Below are positions 1 to 5,730 of a DNA stretch of 6,371 nucleotides, one piece after another (position 1 is the first letter of the stretch; each line of letters opens with the position of its first letter). The translations under genes were made by a program, and so were the position numbers. The DNA comes from Candidatus Odyssella thessalonicensis. GTDB lineage: Bacteria; Pseudomonadota; Alphaproteobacteria; Bin65. A model generated the notes under the pieces. That model ran no database searches, had not been told where the DNA came from, and saw only the letters and a list, made by a program, of their open reading frames with translations. The stretch covers positions 1 through 6,371 of the forward strand of contig SBBV01000517.1 in the NCBI GenBank assembly GCA_005240015.1, written 5' to 3'.

Positions 1-2
1 GC

Positions 3-842
3 GCCACGCTGCTGCTCGGCAAGAGATTCTCGCGGAGCCGCTTTTTCGCCGACATCGCGCGCTGGAGAGCGACGGTCGCCACCGGCAATCCGACCGTGCT
101 CAACATGCTGCTGCAGGGCGACGACGTCGTCCGCTCCGCGGACTTACCGCATCTCCGCTTCATCACCTCGAGCTCGGCGCCGCTCACGGTCGAGGAATGG
201 CGGCGCTTCGAGCAGCGCTTCGGCATTCCGGTGGCCCAGGGCTACGGCGCGAGCGAGACCGGCTGGATCGCCGGCTCGACCGACCGCACCAAGCGCTACG
301 GCTCGGTCGGCAAGCCCCTGCCCTATCTCCGCGCCGCGATCGTCGACCGCGCGGGCCGCGTGCTGCCGGCCGGCGAAATCGGCCATGTCGAAGTGGGCAC
401 TTATCCCGATGGCGCGTTCCGCTACATCGACGAGGACGGCTCGCTGCGCGTCAACGCCGTTGGCCGCCTGCGCACCGGCGACATGGGCTTCCTCGACGCC
501 GAAGGCTATCTCCATCTCACCGGCCGCGAGAAGGACCTCATCATCCGCGGCGGCGTCAACATCTCGCCGCTCGAGATCGATGCCGTGCTGCTCCAGTTGC
601 CCGAGATTGCCGAAGCCGCGACCGTGGGCGCGCCCGATCGCATCTACGGCGAGGAGGTCGTGGCCTCGGTGGTGCTGAAGCCGGGCGTAACGCTGACCGC
701 GGACGCGATCCTCGCCCACTGCGCCGCGTGCTTGCCCGCGTTCAAGGCGCCGAAGCGCATCGCACTGGTGGAGGCGCTGCCCAAGACCGCGCGCGGTAAG
801 CTCGACCGCAAGGCCGTTGCTGCGCGATGGCGCGCGGCGTGA
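3..842 (+). CDS. AMP-forming acyl-CoA synthetase (ANL superfamily), 3' part, cut by left edge
   Basis: The protein would activate a carboxylic acid with ATP to an acyl-adenylate and then a CoA thioester in the cytoplasm. The frame is open to the window edge, so the N-terminal part, including the P-loop-like ATP motif, is missing; 279 residues are visible. Motifs follow the family order: YGASETG (A5, from nt 243), RTGDMG with the ribose-binding Asp (from nt 471), the hinge and A8 loop GREKDLIIRGG (from nt 522), and the C-terminal A10 motif KTARGKLDRK, whose acyl-adenylation Lys codon is at nt 798-800. The internal GTG at 96 and ATG at 105 are not the true start. All catalytic features of the visible part are intact. 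The acid substrate cannot be deduced; the neighbours make an aromatic or alicyclic acid plausible, but a fatty acid is possible. The next gene follows after 40 bp on the same strand, so the two are probably co-transcribed. Confidence 0.93.
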   Translation, partial: ATLLLGKRFSRSRFFADIARWRATVATGNPTVLNMLLQGDDVVRSADLPHLRFITSSSAPLTVEEWRRFEQRFGIPVAQGYGASETGWIAGSTDRTKRYGSVGKPLPYLRAAIVDRAGRVLPAGEIGHVEVGTYPDGAFRYIDEDGSLRVNAVGRLRTGDMGFLDAEGYLHLTGREKDLIIRGGVNISPLEIDAVLLQLPEIAEAATVGAPDRIYGEEVVASVVLKPGVTLTADAILAHCAACLPAFKAPKRIALVEALPKTARGKLDRKAVAARWRAA

Positions 843-871
843 CAATGAAACGCGCGCCATTAGATCGGCGC

Positions 872-878
872 GGGAGGA
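872..878 (+). promoter_or_regulatory. Strong Shine-Dalgarno deciding the start at 883
   Basis: GGGAGGA lies 4 nt upstream of the ATG at 883 and contains a near-consensus GGAGG core. The reading frame stays open upstream to 817, but no comparable site precedes the earlier start codon there, and that longer version would overlap the synthetase. This site therefore fixes the 883 start. Confidence 0.8.
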
Positions 879-882
879 GAGC

Positions 883-1695
883 ATGACCGTCAGCGACGAT
901 CTGCGCCGCGTGATCGAGGCGAATGCGCGGCTCTGGGCCGGCGAGGCCGAGGTGTTCCGCACCTATTGGACCTGGAGCGGGCGCACGCGCGAGACCGACC
1001 GCCAGTGGCTCGCCTATCAGTGCTACAAGGAGGTGTGGAGCGTCGTCTCGGGCGATCCCGCCGACGGCCTGTTCATGGGCACGCTGCGCCAGCTGGAGCG
1101 CATGTTCCCCAAGATCGACGCCGACATCGACCGCCACGAGGTCCTCGACGTGGCCGAGGGGCTCTGGGCCGAGTTCGCGCATTACTGCGCGTTCGCCGAC
1201 GCCTACGACGCGATGGGCAGACCGGGCGAGCCCAAGATGAATCCGCGCATGGTGAAGGGCACCGGGTGGAAGGCCGACGAGGAGCTGGGCGCGCTGCGCC
1301 ATTCACACCGGAAGCAGTACGGCGCGCTCGGCGAGCGCGCCTGCAAGTTCACCGAGGGCGGCTACTGCACGCTGTTCAGCGAGGGCATGAAGCTCGCCGC
1401 CAATCCCGCCGGCCATGACGGGCGCGACGGCATCATCGCCGAGGCCTGCGCCAAGGTCTACGACGACGAGTTCGGCCACATGCTGAAGGGCATCGTCGGC
1501 CTCGACCGCGAGGGCCTCACGCGCGAGGACTGGGCCCTGTTCGAGCGCATCACGCAGGAGCAGCTGCGGTCGCGCATCCTCATGCGCAACGACCAGTTCG
1601 GCAAGCCGCTCTCGGAGAGGCGCATCCGCGAGATCTTCGCCGGCGAGGTGACGCCGATCGCGTTCGACTACGCGCAGGCGAGGCTGGCGGCATGA
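883..1695 (+). CDS. Putative ferritin-like diiron protein, function unknown
   Basis: I do not recognise a named family for this 270-residue soluble protein; it has no signal peptide or membrane segment. It is predicted to be mainly helical and carries two ExxH motifs: E97-F-A-H100 inside LWAEFAHYCAF, and E196-F-G-H199 inside KVYDDEFGHML. A Glu-bearing helix, FTEGGYCTLFSEGMKL (E158, E167), lies between them, with E167 29 residues before E196. A further Glu-containing helix (around E50, or less likely E72) precedes the first ExxH. This E / ExxH / E / ExxH order is the four-helix ligand pattern of ferritin-like diiron oxygenases and oxidases, so a dioxygen-activating or metal-binding role is inferred. 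The helix-1 ligand is uncertain. The last 70 residues are charged (for example SERRIREIF). The start is set by the Shine-Dalgarno at 872-878. It lies 40 bp after the acyl-CoA synthetase, suggesting one transcript and perhaps action on the same compound or its CoA ester. Confidence 0.85.
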   Translation: MTVSDDLRRVIEANARLWAGEAEVFRTYWTWSGRTRETDRQWLAYQCYKEVWSVVSGDPADGLFMGTLRQLERMFPKIDADIDRHEVLDVAEGLWAEFAHYCAFADAYDAMGRPGEPKMNPRMVKGTGWKADEELGALRHSHRKQYGALGERACKFTEGGYCTLFSEGMKLAANPAGHDGRDGIIAEACAKVYDDEFGHMLKGIVGLDREGLTREDWALFERITQEQLRSRILMRNDQFGKPLSERRIREIFAGEVTPIAFDYAQARLAA

Positions 1696-1716
1696 GGGAC
1701 AGCGCGTGCGCGGCAT

Positions 1717-2082
1717 CTAGATCGCCCGCGAGACCATGCGAAAGACCAGGAACACGATGATCGCCACCGTGGGCAGAGATCCGGCCACGATCGCCAAGAT
1801 GTTCGTGGCATCGGGCCCGTTACGCTCGAGAGCCACGGCCCCCAGCGCCAGCCCGGCGATGCTCAGCCCCCAGGAACAGGCGGCGGACGGGATCAGGACG
1901 AAGGCCATCATGAGGAAGAACCAAGAATGGACGGACGAGGCAAAAAGGATCCACCAGCTCGCGTATGCGACAGCCATGCAGGCGGGCACGCCGGCCAGCG
2001 ACAGGGCAATCGCGACCAGGCCGAGATCGCGCCGCCTCGGCGCGGCAGCCGGAGTTGGCGAGAGCGCGGGGTTCGGCGCCAT
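1717..2082 (-). CDS. Small membrane protein with four predicted transmembrane helices, unknown function
   Basis: This 121-residue protein has a short Pro/Ala-rich N-terminal tail ending in RRR (residues 16-18), then four hydrophobic stretches at roughly residues 20-41, 44-64, 67-85 and 95-115. It should sit in the inner membrane. Aromatic residues cluster around the second helix (SWWILF, HSWFF), and the loop before the last helix is polar (LERNGPDATN). I see no catalytic or transport motif and do not recognise the family; small multi-helix proteins of this size are often annotated only as hypothetical or DUF membrane proteins. The start at 2082 is supported by GGAGG on the minus strand (2094-2090), 7 nt upstream. 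The frame stays open much further upstream but only with a TTG start and no good ribosome site. The gene runs against the strand of its neighbours: its stop is 21 bp from the diiron-like gene, and it diverges from the decarboxylase-like gene. Confidence 0.78.
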   Translation of the reverse strand: MAPNPALSPTPAAAPRRRDLGLVAIALSLAGVPACMAVAYASWWILFASSVHSWFFLMMAFVLIPSAACSWGLSIAGLALGAVALERNGPDATNILAIVAGSLPTVAIIVFLVFRMVSRAI

Positions 2083-2089
2083 GACATAG

Positions 2090-2094
2090 CCTCC
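2090..2094 (-). promoter_or_regulatory. Shine-Dalgarno for the minus-strand membrane protein
   Basis: The plus-strand CCTCC reads GGAGG on the minus strand, with a 7-nt spacer to the ATG whose first base is 2082. It selects the 121-residue protein over the longer open frame that crosses the whole divergent intergenic region. Confidence 0.7.
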
Positions 2095-2165
2095 GCCAGC
2101 GACAAGACGCCAACCCGCTGGCAATGCGAAGCGGCGCCATCTTCCCGCGGGCAAGCGAGGCTCAT

Positions 2166-2197
2166 CCGGCGAGGACGCCGGTCGAGCATCCCGCTCG
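2166..2197. repeat. Two adjacent small inverted repeats in the leader of the 2244 gene
   Basis: CCGGCG (2166-2171) pairs perfectly with CGCCGG (2176-2181) across the loop AGGA. One base later, CGAGC (2183-2187) pairs with GCTCG (2193-2197) across ATCCC. They lie 47-78 nt before the start codon of the decarboxylase-like gene, in the 161-bp divergent region. They could be operator half-sites or leader hairpins. In DNA this GC-rich, stems of 5-6 bp also arise by chance. Confidence 0.35.
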
Positions 2198-2243
2198 CCG
2201 CAGCGGCAGAGCGTAACCGGGCAAAACGAGGACGAGACGAACA

Positions 2244-3251
2244 ATGACCAAGCTCCCCCTCGTCATCGCCTGCTGGGACTACGACCGCACGCGCGCGATC
2301 ATGGATGGCCGCGTCGCGGTCGAAGGGTGCGATGTCACCTATCTGCCGCTGCCGGTCGAGGAGACGTTCTTCCGCGCGTTGAAGTTCGCCGAGTTCGACG
2401 TCTGCGAGCTGTCGTTCAGCTCCTATTGCCGCTCGCTCGCGCGCGAGCGCGACGAGGGCGTGGCCCTGCCCTACCGCGCGATGCCGGTGTTCGTGAGCCG
2501 GATGTTCCGCCACTCGGGCATCTACATCAACACGACGAAAGGCATCCGCGCGCCCGCCGACCTGAAGGGCAAGACCGTCGGCGTGCCCGAATACCAGATG
2601 ACCGCCGCGGTCTGGATCCGCGGCATCCTCGAGCACGAATACGGCGTGGCGCCGGCCGACATGCGCTGGCGCAATGGCGGGCTCGAGGAGCCGGGCCGCA
2701 TCGAGAAGATCCCGCTGCAATTGCCGGCGGGCGTCGAGCTCAAGCCGATCCCCGAGGGGAAGACGCTCTCGGCGATGCTCGCCGCCGGCGAGATCGACGC
2801 GCTCGTCTCGGCGCGCTGGCCTTCGTCGCTCGGCCGCTCGCCCGACGTGGCACGCCTGTTCCCGAATTTCCGCGAGGTCGAGAAGGCCTACTACAAGAAG
2901 ACCCGCATCTTCCCGATGATGCACGTGGTGGGCGTCAGGAAAACGCTGCTCGATGCGCATCCCTGGCTCGGCTCGAGCCTCTACAAGGCGTTCGTCCAGG
3001 CCAAGGACCTCGCCTATCCCGAGCTCACGCAGATGGCCGCGCTCAAGATCGCGCTGCCGTGGCTCGGGCAGGAGATCGAGGAGACCCAGGCGCTGATGGG
3101 CAAGGATTTCTGGGCCTATGGCGCCAAGGAGAACAAGACCACGCTCGACGCCTTCCTGCAGTACCATTTCGAGCAGGGTCTCTCGGGCAAGAAGAAATTC
3201 GCGATCGAAGACGTCTTCATCCCGAGCACGCTCGAGATCTCGCGGCTGTGA
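2244..3251 (+). CDS. 4,5-dihydroxyphthalate decarboxylase-like protein (Pht5 / NMT1-THI5-like fold)
   Basis: This 335-residue protein has the length and conserved blocks of the Pht5 family, named for the enzyme that decarboxylates 4,5-dihydroxyphthalate to protocatechuate. In order these are WDYDRTRAI (11-19), FDVCELSFSSY (51-61), PVFVSRMFRHS (81-91), GKTVGVPEYQ (109-118) then TAAVWIRG (120-127), GEIDAL (182-187), RIFPMMH (221-227) and FWAYG (289-293). The fold is that of periplasmic solute-binding proteins, so relatives are often labelled ABC transporter substrate-binding proteins. Here the N-terminus MTKLPLVIACWDYD lacks a signal peptide and no transporter genes are near, which favours a cytoplasmic enzyme. 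The exact substrate is unknown; many family members are uncharacterised. GAGGA at 2228-2232 lies 11 nt before the ATG, a rather long spacing. The stop overlaps the GTG start of the next gene (GTGA, 3248-3251), so this is the first gene of a coupled cassette. Confidence 0.88.
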   Translation: MTKLPLVIACWDYDRTRAIMDGRVAVEGCDVTYLPLPVEETFFRALKFAEFDVCELSFSSYCRSLARERDEGVALPYRAMPVFVSRMFRHSGIYINTTKGIRAPADLKGKTVGVPEYQMTAAVWIRGILEHEYGVAPADMRWRNGGLEEPGRIEKIPLQLPAGVELKPIPEGKTLSAMLAAGEIDALVSARWPSSLGRSPDVARLFPNFREVEKAYYKKTRIFPMMHVVGVRKTLLDAHPWLGSSLYKAFVQAKDLAYPELTQMAALKIALPWLGQEIEETQALMGKDFWAYGAKENKTTLDAFLQYHFEQGLSGKKKFAIEDVFIPSTLEISRL

Positions 3252-3646
3252 CGGGCGAAGCCGCGCTGGCCGAGCTTCGCGCGATGCTCGCGGCCTGGCC
3301 CGGCGAGATCGGCGCGGATGCCTGCGCGGGTTGGTTCGCGTGGCGTGGGGGCGGCAGTGCCGAGCCCTGGTGCGAATACGGCCCGCGCTTCGATGAATTG
3401 TGGGCGGCGCTGCGCCGCGCCGGCGCGCTCGACGAGAGCGACTACATGCGCTGGCCGGGCCTGGCCGACTACGAATCCGGACGGCGGCGCATGGCCGATG
3501 CGCCGCGCGGCGATATCGCGAAATGGCTGTTCGCGGTGTATCGTCAGGAGCGCTTCGTGACGGGCCTCTGGGCGAAGCAGCTGCGCCAGGGCCGGCTCAA
3601 GGACGCCATCGCACGCTGGGTGGCGCTCAACAGCGAGGGAGAATGA
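3248..3646 (+). CDS. DUF6508-like small protein, unknown function
   Basis: This is a 132-residue soluble protein that begins with GTG, sharing four bases (GTGA) with the upstream stop, and ends in TGA overlapping the next start (ATGA). It is acidic and Trp-rich; visible blocks are EIGADACAGWFAW (20-32), YGPRFDELWAALRRAG (44-59), SDYMRWPGL (64-72) and the C-terminal FAVYRQERFVTGLWAKQLRQ (95-114), followed by GRLKDAIARW (115-124). The last part resembles the C-terminal signature of DUF6508 proteins, an R-x-x-RF-x-x-G helix followed by G-x-(L/I)-x-x-(A/I)-(I/L)-x-R. That assignment is from memory and tentative. No catalytic residues are evident. The frame is also open upstream across the decarboxylase-like gene, but that is a GC-driven shadow. 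Its position between two probable aromatic-catabolism enzymes, with overlaps on both sides, implies co-translation and a role tied to them, possibly accessory or regulatory. Confidence 0.82.
   Translation: MTGEAALAELRAMLAAWPGEIGADACAGWFAWRGGGSAEPWCEYGPRFDELWAALRRAGALDESDYMRWPGLADYESGRRRMADAPRGDIAKWLFAVYRQERFVTGLWAKQLRQGRLKDAIARWVALNSEGE
3635..3640 (+). promoter_or_regulatory. Shine-Dalgarno for the bicupin gene, two possible starts
   Basis: GAGGGA lies at the end of the DUF6508-like gene. Two in-frame ATGs follow, at 3643 (overlapping the upstream stop as ATGA) and at 3649. Spacing from the end of the site is 2 nt to the first and 8 nt to the second, so the site fits 3649 somewhat better, while the overlap geometry suits 3643. 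The proteins differ by only two residues. Confidence 0.55.
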
Positions 3647-4626
3647 CGATGGACGGCAGCCCGCGCCTGCTCGACGAGCTTCGCTCGCTTCCCGATCTCG
3701 ACCGGCTCATCGCCGCCATCGGCGCGCGCAACATGACGCCCGGCTGGATCAAGCGCGAGAAGCCGATCCTCTGGCACGAAATGCGCTCGGAATTCGTGCC
3801 GGCGCATTGGCGCTATGCCGAGGCCAAGGCCGCGATGCAGGCGGCGGGCCGGCTGATCGGCACCGATCTCGCCGAGCGGCGCAACTTCGTGATGCGCAAT
3901 CCCATCCCCGGCAACGACATGGCGACGTTGCGCACGCTCGTCTGCGCCTACCAATCGATCATGCCGGGCGAGAAGGCGCGCTCGCACCGCCACGCGCCGC
4001 ATGCGCTGCGCGTCATCCTGGAATCGAAGGGCTCCTATTCGACCGTGCAGGGCGAGAAGACGCCGATGGAATCGGGCGACATCGTGCTGACGCCGGGCTG
4101 GCACTGGCACGGCCACGGGCACGACGGCAGCGAGCAGGCCTACTGGTTCGACGGCCTCGACGTGCCGCTGACGCATCTCTTGGAGCCGATGTTCTACGAG
4201 GAGCACCCGGAGGGCTGGGAGAAGGTCGACACCGTCACCGAGAAATCGCCGATGCGCTTCGCCTGGGCCGATACGCTCGGGGCGCTCGAGCAGGCGCGCG
4301 CCGACAATGCCGGGCATTTCGGCGCCACGATCGAGCTGCCGGCGCCGACCATGCCGACGATCACGCTCAAGGTTCACAAATGGCCGACGGGTTGGAAGAA
4401 CCGCGCCTATCGCCATGTCGCCAACACGGTCTATGTCGTGATGCAGGGCAGCGGCACGTCCCGGATCGGCGATGCCAACTTCGACTGGCGCTTCGGCGAC
4501 ACGATCGCGGCCCCGGCCTGGCTCAGGATCGAGCACCAGGCCAGCGCCGACACCGTCATGTTCTCGATGAGCGACGAGAACATGATGAAATGGGCGCATT
4601 ACTACCGGATCGAGGCGCTGGCGTAG
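3643..4626 (+). CDS. Gentisate/salicylate 1,2-dioxygenase-like bicupin
   Basis: This 327-residue protein has two cupin domains in the arrangement of gentisate 1,2-dioxygenase and its relatives (usually about 340-370 residues), which use Fe(II) and O2 to cleave the aromatic ring next to a carboxylate. The N-terminal cupin has H115-R-H117 (in SHRHAPHALRVILE) and TPGWHWHGHGH (150-160), which should supply the third His ligand, followed by YWFDGLDVPL (167-176). The C-terminal cupin, YRHVANTVYVVMQGSG (256-271) to FGDTIAAPAWLRIEH (284-298) and MFSMSDENMM (306-315), has Tyr in place of the first His of HxH and is unlikely to bind metal the same way. Gentisate enzymes usually read WHDHGH at the third-ligand loop; here it is WHGHGH, closer to the HGH of salicylate/1-hydroxy-2-naphthoate dioxygenases, so the substrate is open. 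It is the last gene of the 2244-4626 cassette; 3649 is an alternative start. Confidence 0.88.
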   Translation: MTMDGSPRLLDELRSLPDLDRLIAAIGARNMTPGWIKREKPILWHEMRSEFVPAHWRYAEAKAAMQAAGRLIGTDLAERRNFVMRNPIPGNDMATLRTLVCAYQSIMPGEKARSHRHAPHALRVILESKGSYSTVQGEKTPMESGDIVLTPGWHWHGHGHDGSEQAYWFDGLDVPLTHLLEPMFYEEHPEGWEKVDTVTEKSPMRFAWADTLGALEQARADNAGHFGATIELPAPTMPTITLKVHKWPTGWKNRAYRHVANTVYVVMQGSGTSRIGDANFDWRFGDTIAAPAWLRIEHQASADTVMFSMSDENMMKWAHYYRIEALA

Positions 4627-4707
4627 CGCGCCGCCCAGCGCCGGATCGGACTGGCCGCGCCGTATCAACTGACGATAGACTAGGCTCTCCCGCTACGGCG
4701 CGCGCCC

Positions 4708-5589
4708 ATGTCGTTGCCGCCTTTTGCCCTTTGGGTTCTGCCCCTCTTCGCCGCGCTGATCGCGCTCGAGGTCTTATGGTTCCGCCACGTGCGCCGCGCC
4801 TATCCGTGGCGCGACTCCTTGGCCTCGCTCGGGGTCTGGACCGGGCGCATCATCACCGGCATCGCCGGCACGGCCTTCATCGTCGTGGTCTACGACCTGC
4901 TCTGGCAGGCGACTCCGTTGCGCGTCCCGCTCGACACTGTGTGGAGCTGGCTCCTCCTCTTCGTTGGACTCGAATTCTGCTACTACTGGTTCCACCGCTG
5001 CTCGCACGAGATCCGGTGGATGTGGGCGACGCATAACGTGCACCACTCGGCCGAGCGCATCCACTTGATCGCCGCCTATCGCCTGGGCTGGACCTCCGTC
5101 ATCTCCGGCAACTGGCTCTTCTACACGCCGCTCGTGCTCACGGGCTTCCACCCTTGGGCCGTGCTGCTGATGCTCGGCTTGAACCTCACCTATCAGTTCT
5201 GGCTGCACACCGAGGCGATCGGCAAGCTGCCGCGCTGGTTCGAGTACGTGTTCAACACGCCCTCGCATCACCGCGTGCACCACGCCGTCACCCCCGCCTA
5301 TCTCGACCGCAACTATGGCGGCGTCGTCATCGTGTTCGACCGCCTCTTCGGCAGCTTCGCCGAGGAGCGCACGGACGATCCCTGCCGTTACGGACTCGTC
5401 GACCCCAACCCGAGCCGCAATCCGTTCGTGATCGCGCTGCGCGAGTGGCTCCGGCTCGGGCGCGACGCCGTCCGCGCGCGCGGCTGGCGCGAGCGGCTCG
5501 CCTACGCGTTCGGGGCGCCGGGCTGGAAGCCGGGCGGCGAGGGCTCCACCGCCGCAGAGATCCGCCGGGCCGCAGGGATCCCTGCCTAG
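4708..5589 (+). CDS. Sterol desaturase / fatty acid hydroxylase superfamily membrane protein
   Basis: This 293-residue integral membrane protein should carry a membrane-facing diiron centre that hydroxylates or desaturates a lipid. The eight-histidine signature is complete: H96-R-C-S-H100, H109-N-V-H-H113, H167 (in FWLHTEAIG) and H187-H-R-V-H-H192 (in TPSHHRVHH), followed by NYGG and FDRLFGSF, both typical of the family. Hydrophobic segments lie at about 6-25, 48-66, 77-95 and in the 130-165 region, with the first two His boxes after the third segment, as expected. A charged tail of about 70 residues follows the conserved core. The lipid substrate (fatty acid, sterol, hopanoid or carotenoid-like) cannot be told from sequence. 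No clear Shine-Dalgarno precedes the ATG at 4708, so the start is chosen by the hydrophobic N-terminus and the family's start region. It begins 81 bp after the bicupin and is probably separately expressed. Confidence 0.93.
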   Translation: MSLPPFALWVLPLFAALIALEVLWFRHVRRAYPWRDSLASLGVWTGRIITGIAGTAFIVVVYDLLWQATPLRVPLDTVWSWLLLFVGLEFCYYWFHRCSHEIRWMWATHNVHHSAERIHLIAAYRLGWTSVISGNWLFYTPLVLTGFHPWAVLLMLGLNLTYQFWLHTEAIGKLPRWFEYVFNTPSHHRVHHAVTPAYLDRNYGGVVIVFDRLFGSFAEERTDDPCRYGLVDPNPSRNPFVIALREWLRLGRDAVRARGWRERLAYAFGAPGWKPGGEGSTAAEIRRAAGIPA

Positions 5590-5594
5590 GGGCC

Positions 5595-5620
5595 GGCCCA
5601 CCCTGAGCTTGTGAAGGGCC
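5595..5620. repeat. REP-like palindromic intergenic element, degenerate copy
   Basis: GGCCC (5595-5599) is matched by GGGCC (5616-5620), enclosing ACCCTGAGCTTGTGAA. The core CCCTGAGCTTGTGAAGGG (5601-5618) differs by one missing C from CCCTGAGCTTGTCGAAGGG, a motif I recall as a common interspersed palindrome in many proteobacterial genomes. It begins 6 bp after the hydroxylase stop, the usual place for such elements. There is no T-run, so it is not a classical terminator, though it could slow transcription or protect the 3' end. Confidence 0.45.
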
Positions 5621-5655
5621 CGCCCGCCCCGGTCGGTCGCATCGATCTGGAAATC

Positions 5656-5677
5656 CTGCGCCATGCCACTGGCGCAG
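5656..5677. repeat. Perfect 8-bp inverted repeat upstream of the lipoprotein gene
   Basis: CTGCGCCA (5656-5663) and TGGCGCAG (5670-5677) are exact reverse complements separated by TGCCAC. The structure lies 67 nt after the hydroxylase stop and 53 nt before the lipoprotein start. No T-run follows, so a standard rho-independent terminator is not supported; a dyad operator or a hairpin in the 5' leader are the alternatives. Confidence 0.45.
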
Positions 5678-5720
5678 CGAGCACCGGCGTTCTAAGAGGA
5701 CTGAAGAAGAAACGACGTCT

Positions 5721-5725
5721 GGGAG
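5721..5725 (+). promoter_or_regulatory. Shine-Dalgarno deciding the lipoprotein start
   Basis: GGGAG lies 5 nt before the ATG at 5731. The frame is open further upstream from a GTG at 5611, but that start falls inside the palindromic element and would put 40 charged residues ahead of the signal peptide, so it is rejected. Confidence 0.65.
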
Positions 5726-5730
5726 CCGCC

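Noticed and set aside
817..882. Longer N-terminus for the diiron-like protein
   Set aside because: It overlaps the synthetase gene, its extra residues are Arg-rich and unlike the rest of the protein, and the strong Shine-Dalgarno site precedes 883.
2083..2244. N-terminal extension of the minus-strand membrane protein to 175 residues
   Set aside because: It would need a TTG start touching the neighbouring gene's ATG and would consume the whole divergent promoter region. GGAGG 7 nt before 2082 supports the short form.
1908..3167. 419-codon minus-strand open frame opposite the decarboxylase-like gene
   Set aside because: It is antisense to a gene with clear family motifs. Its translation is Arg/Ala/His/Glu-rich low-complexity sequence typical of GC-rich shadow frames, and it also overlaps the membrane protein gene in another frame.
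2327..3247. Upstream open extension of the DUF6508-like gene into the decarboxylase-like gene (439 codons in total)
   Set aside because: The extension is Arg/Ala-rich frame-shadow sequence. The GTG at 3248 with the GTGA overlap gives a compact, well-composed protein.
3544..4668. 374-codon minus-strand open frame opposite the bicupin
   Set aside because: Same shadow pattern: Arg/His/Val-rich without domain motifs, while the plus strand encodes an intact bicupin.
4676..4681. TAGACT as a -10 element upstream of the hydroxylase gene
   Set aside because: It matches TATAAT at four of six positions in a locally AT-richer patch, but no -35-like hexamer lies at the right distance.
4627..4707. Terminator after the bicupin gene
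   Set aside because: The stretch is GC-rich with short self-complementary pieces, but I found no stem longer than 4-5 bp and no T-run.
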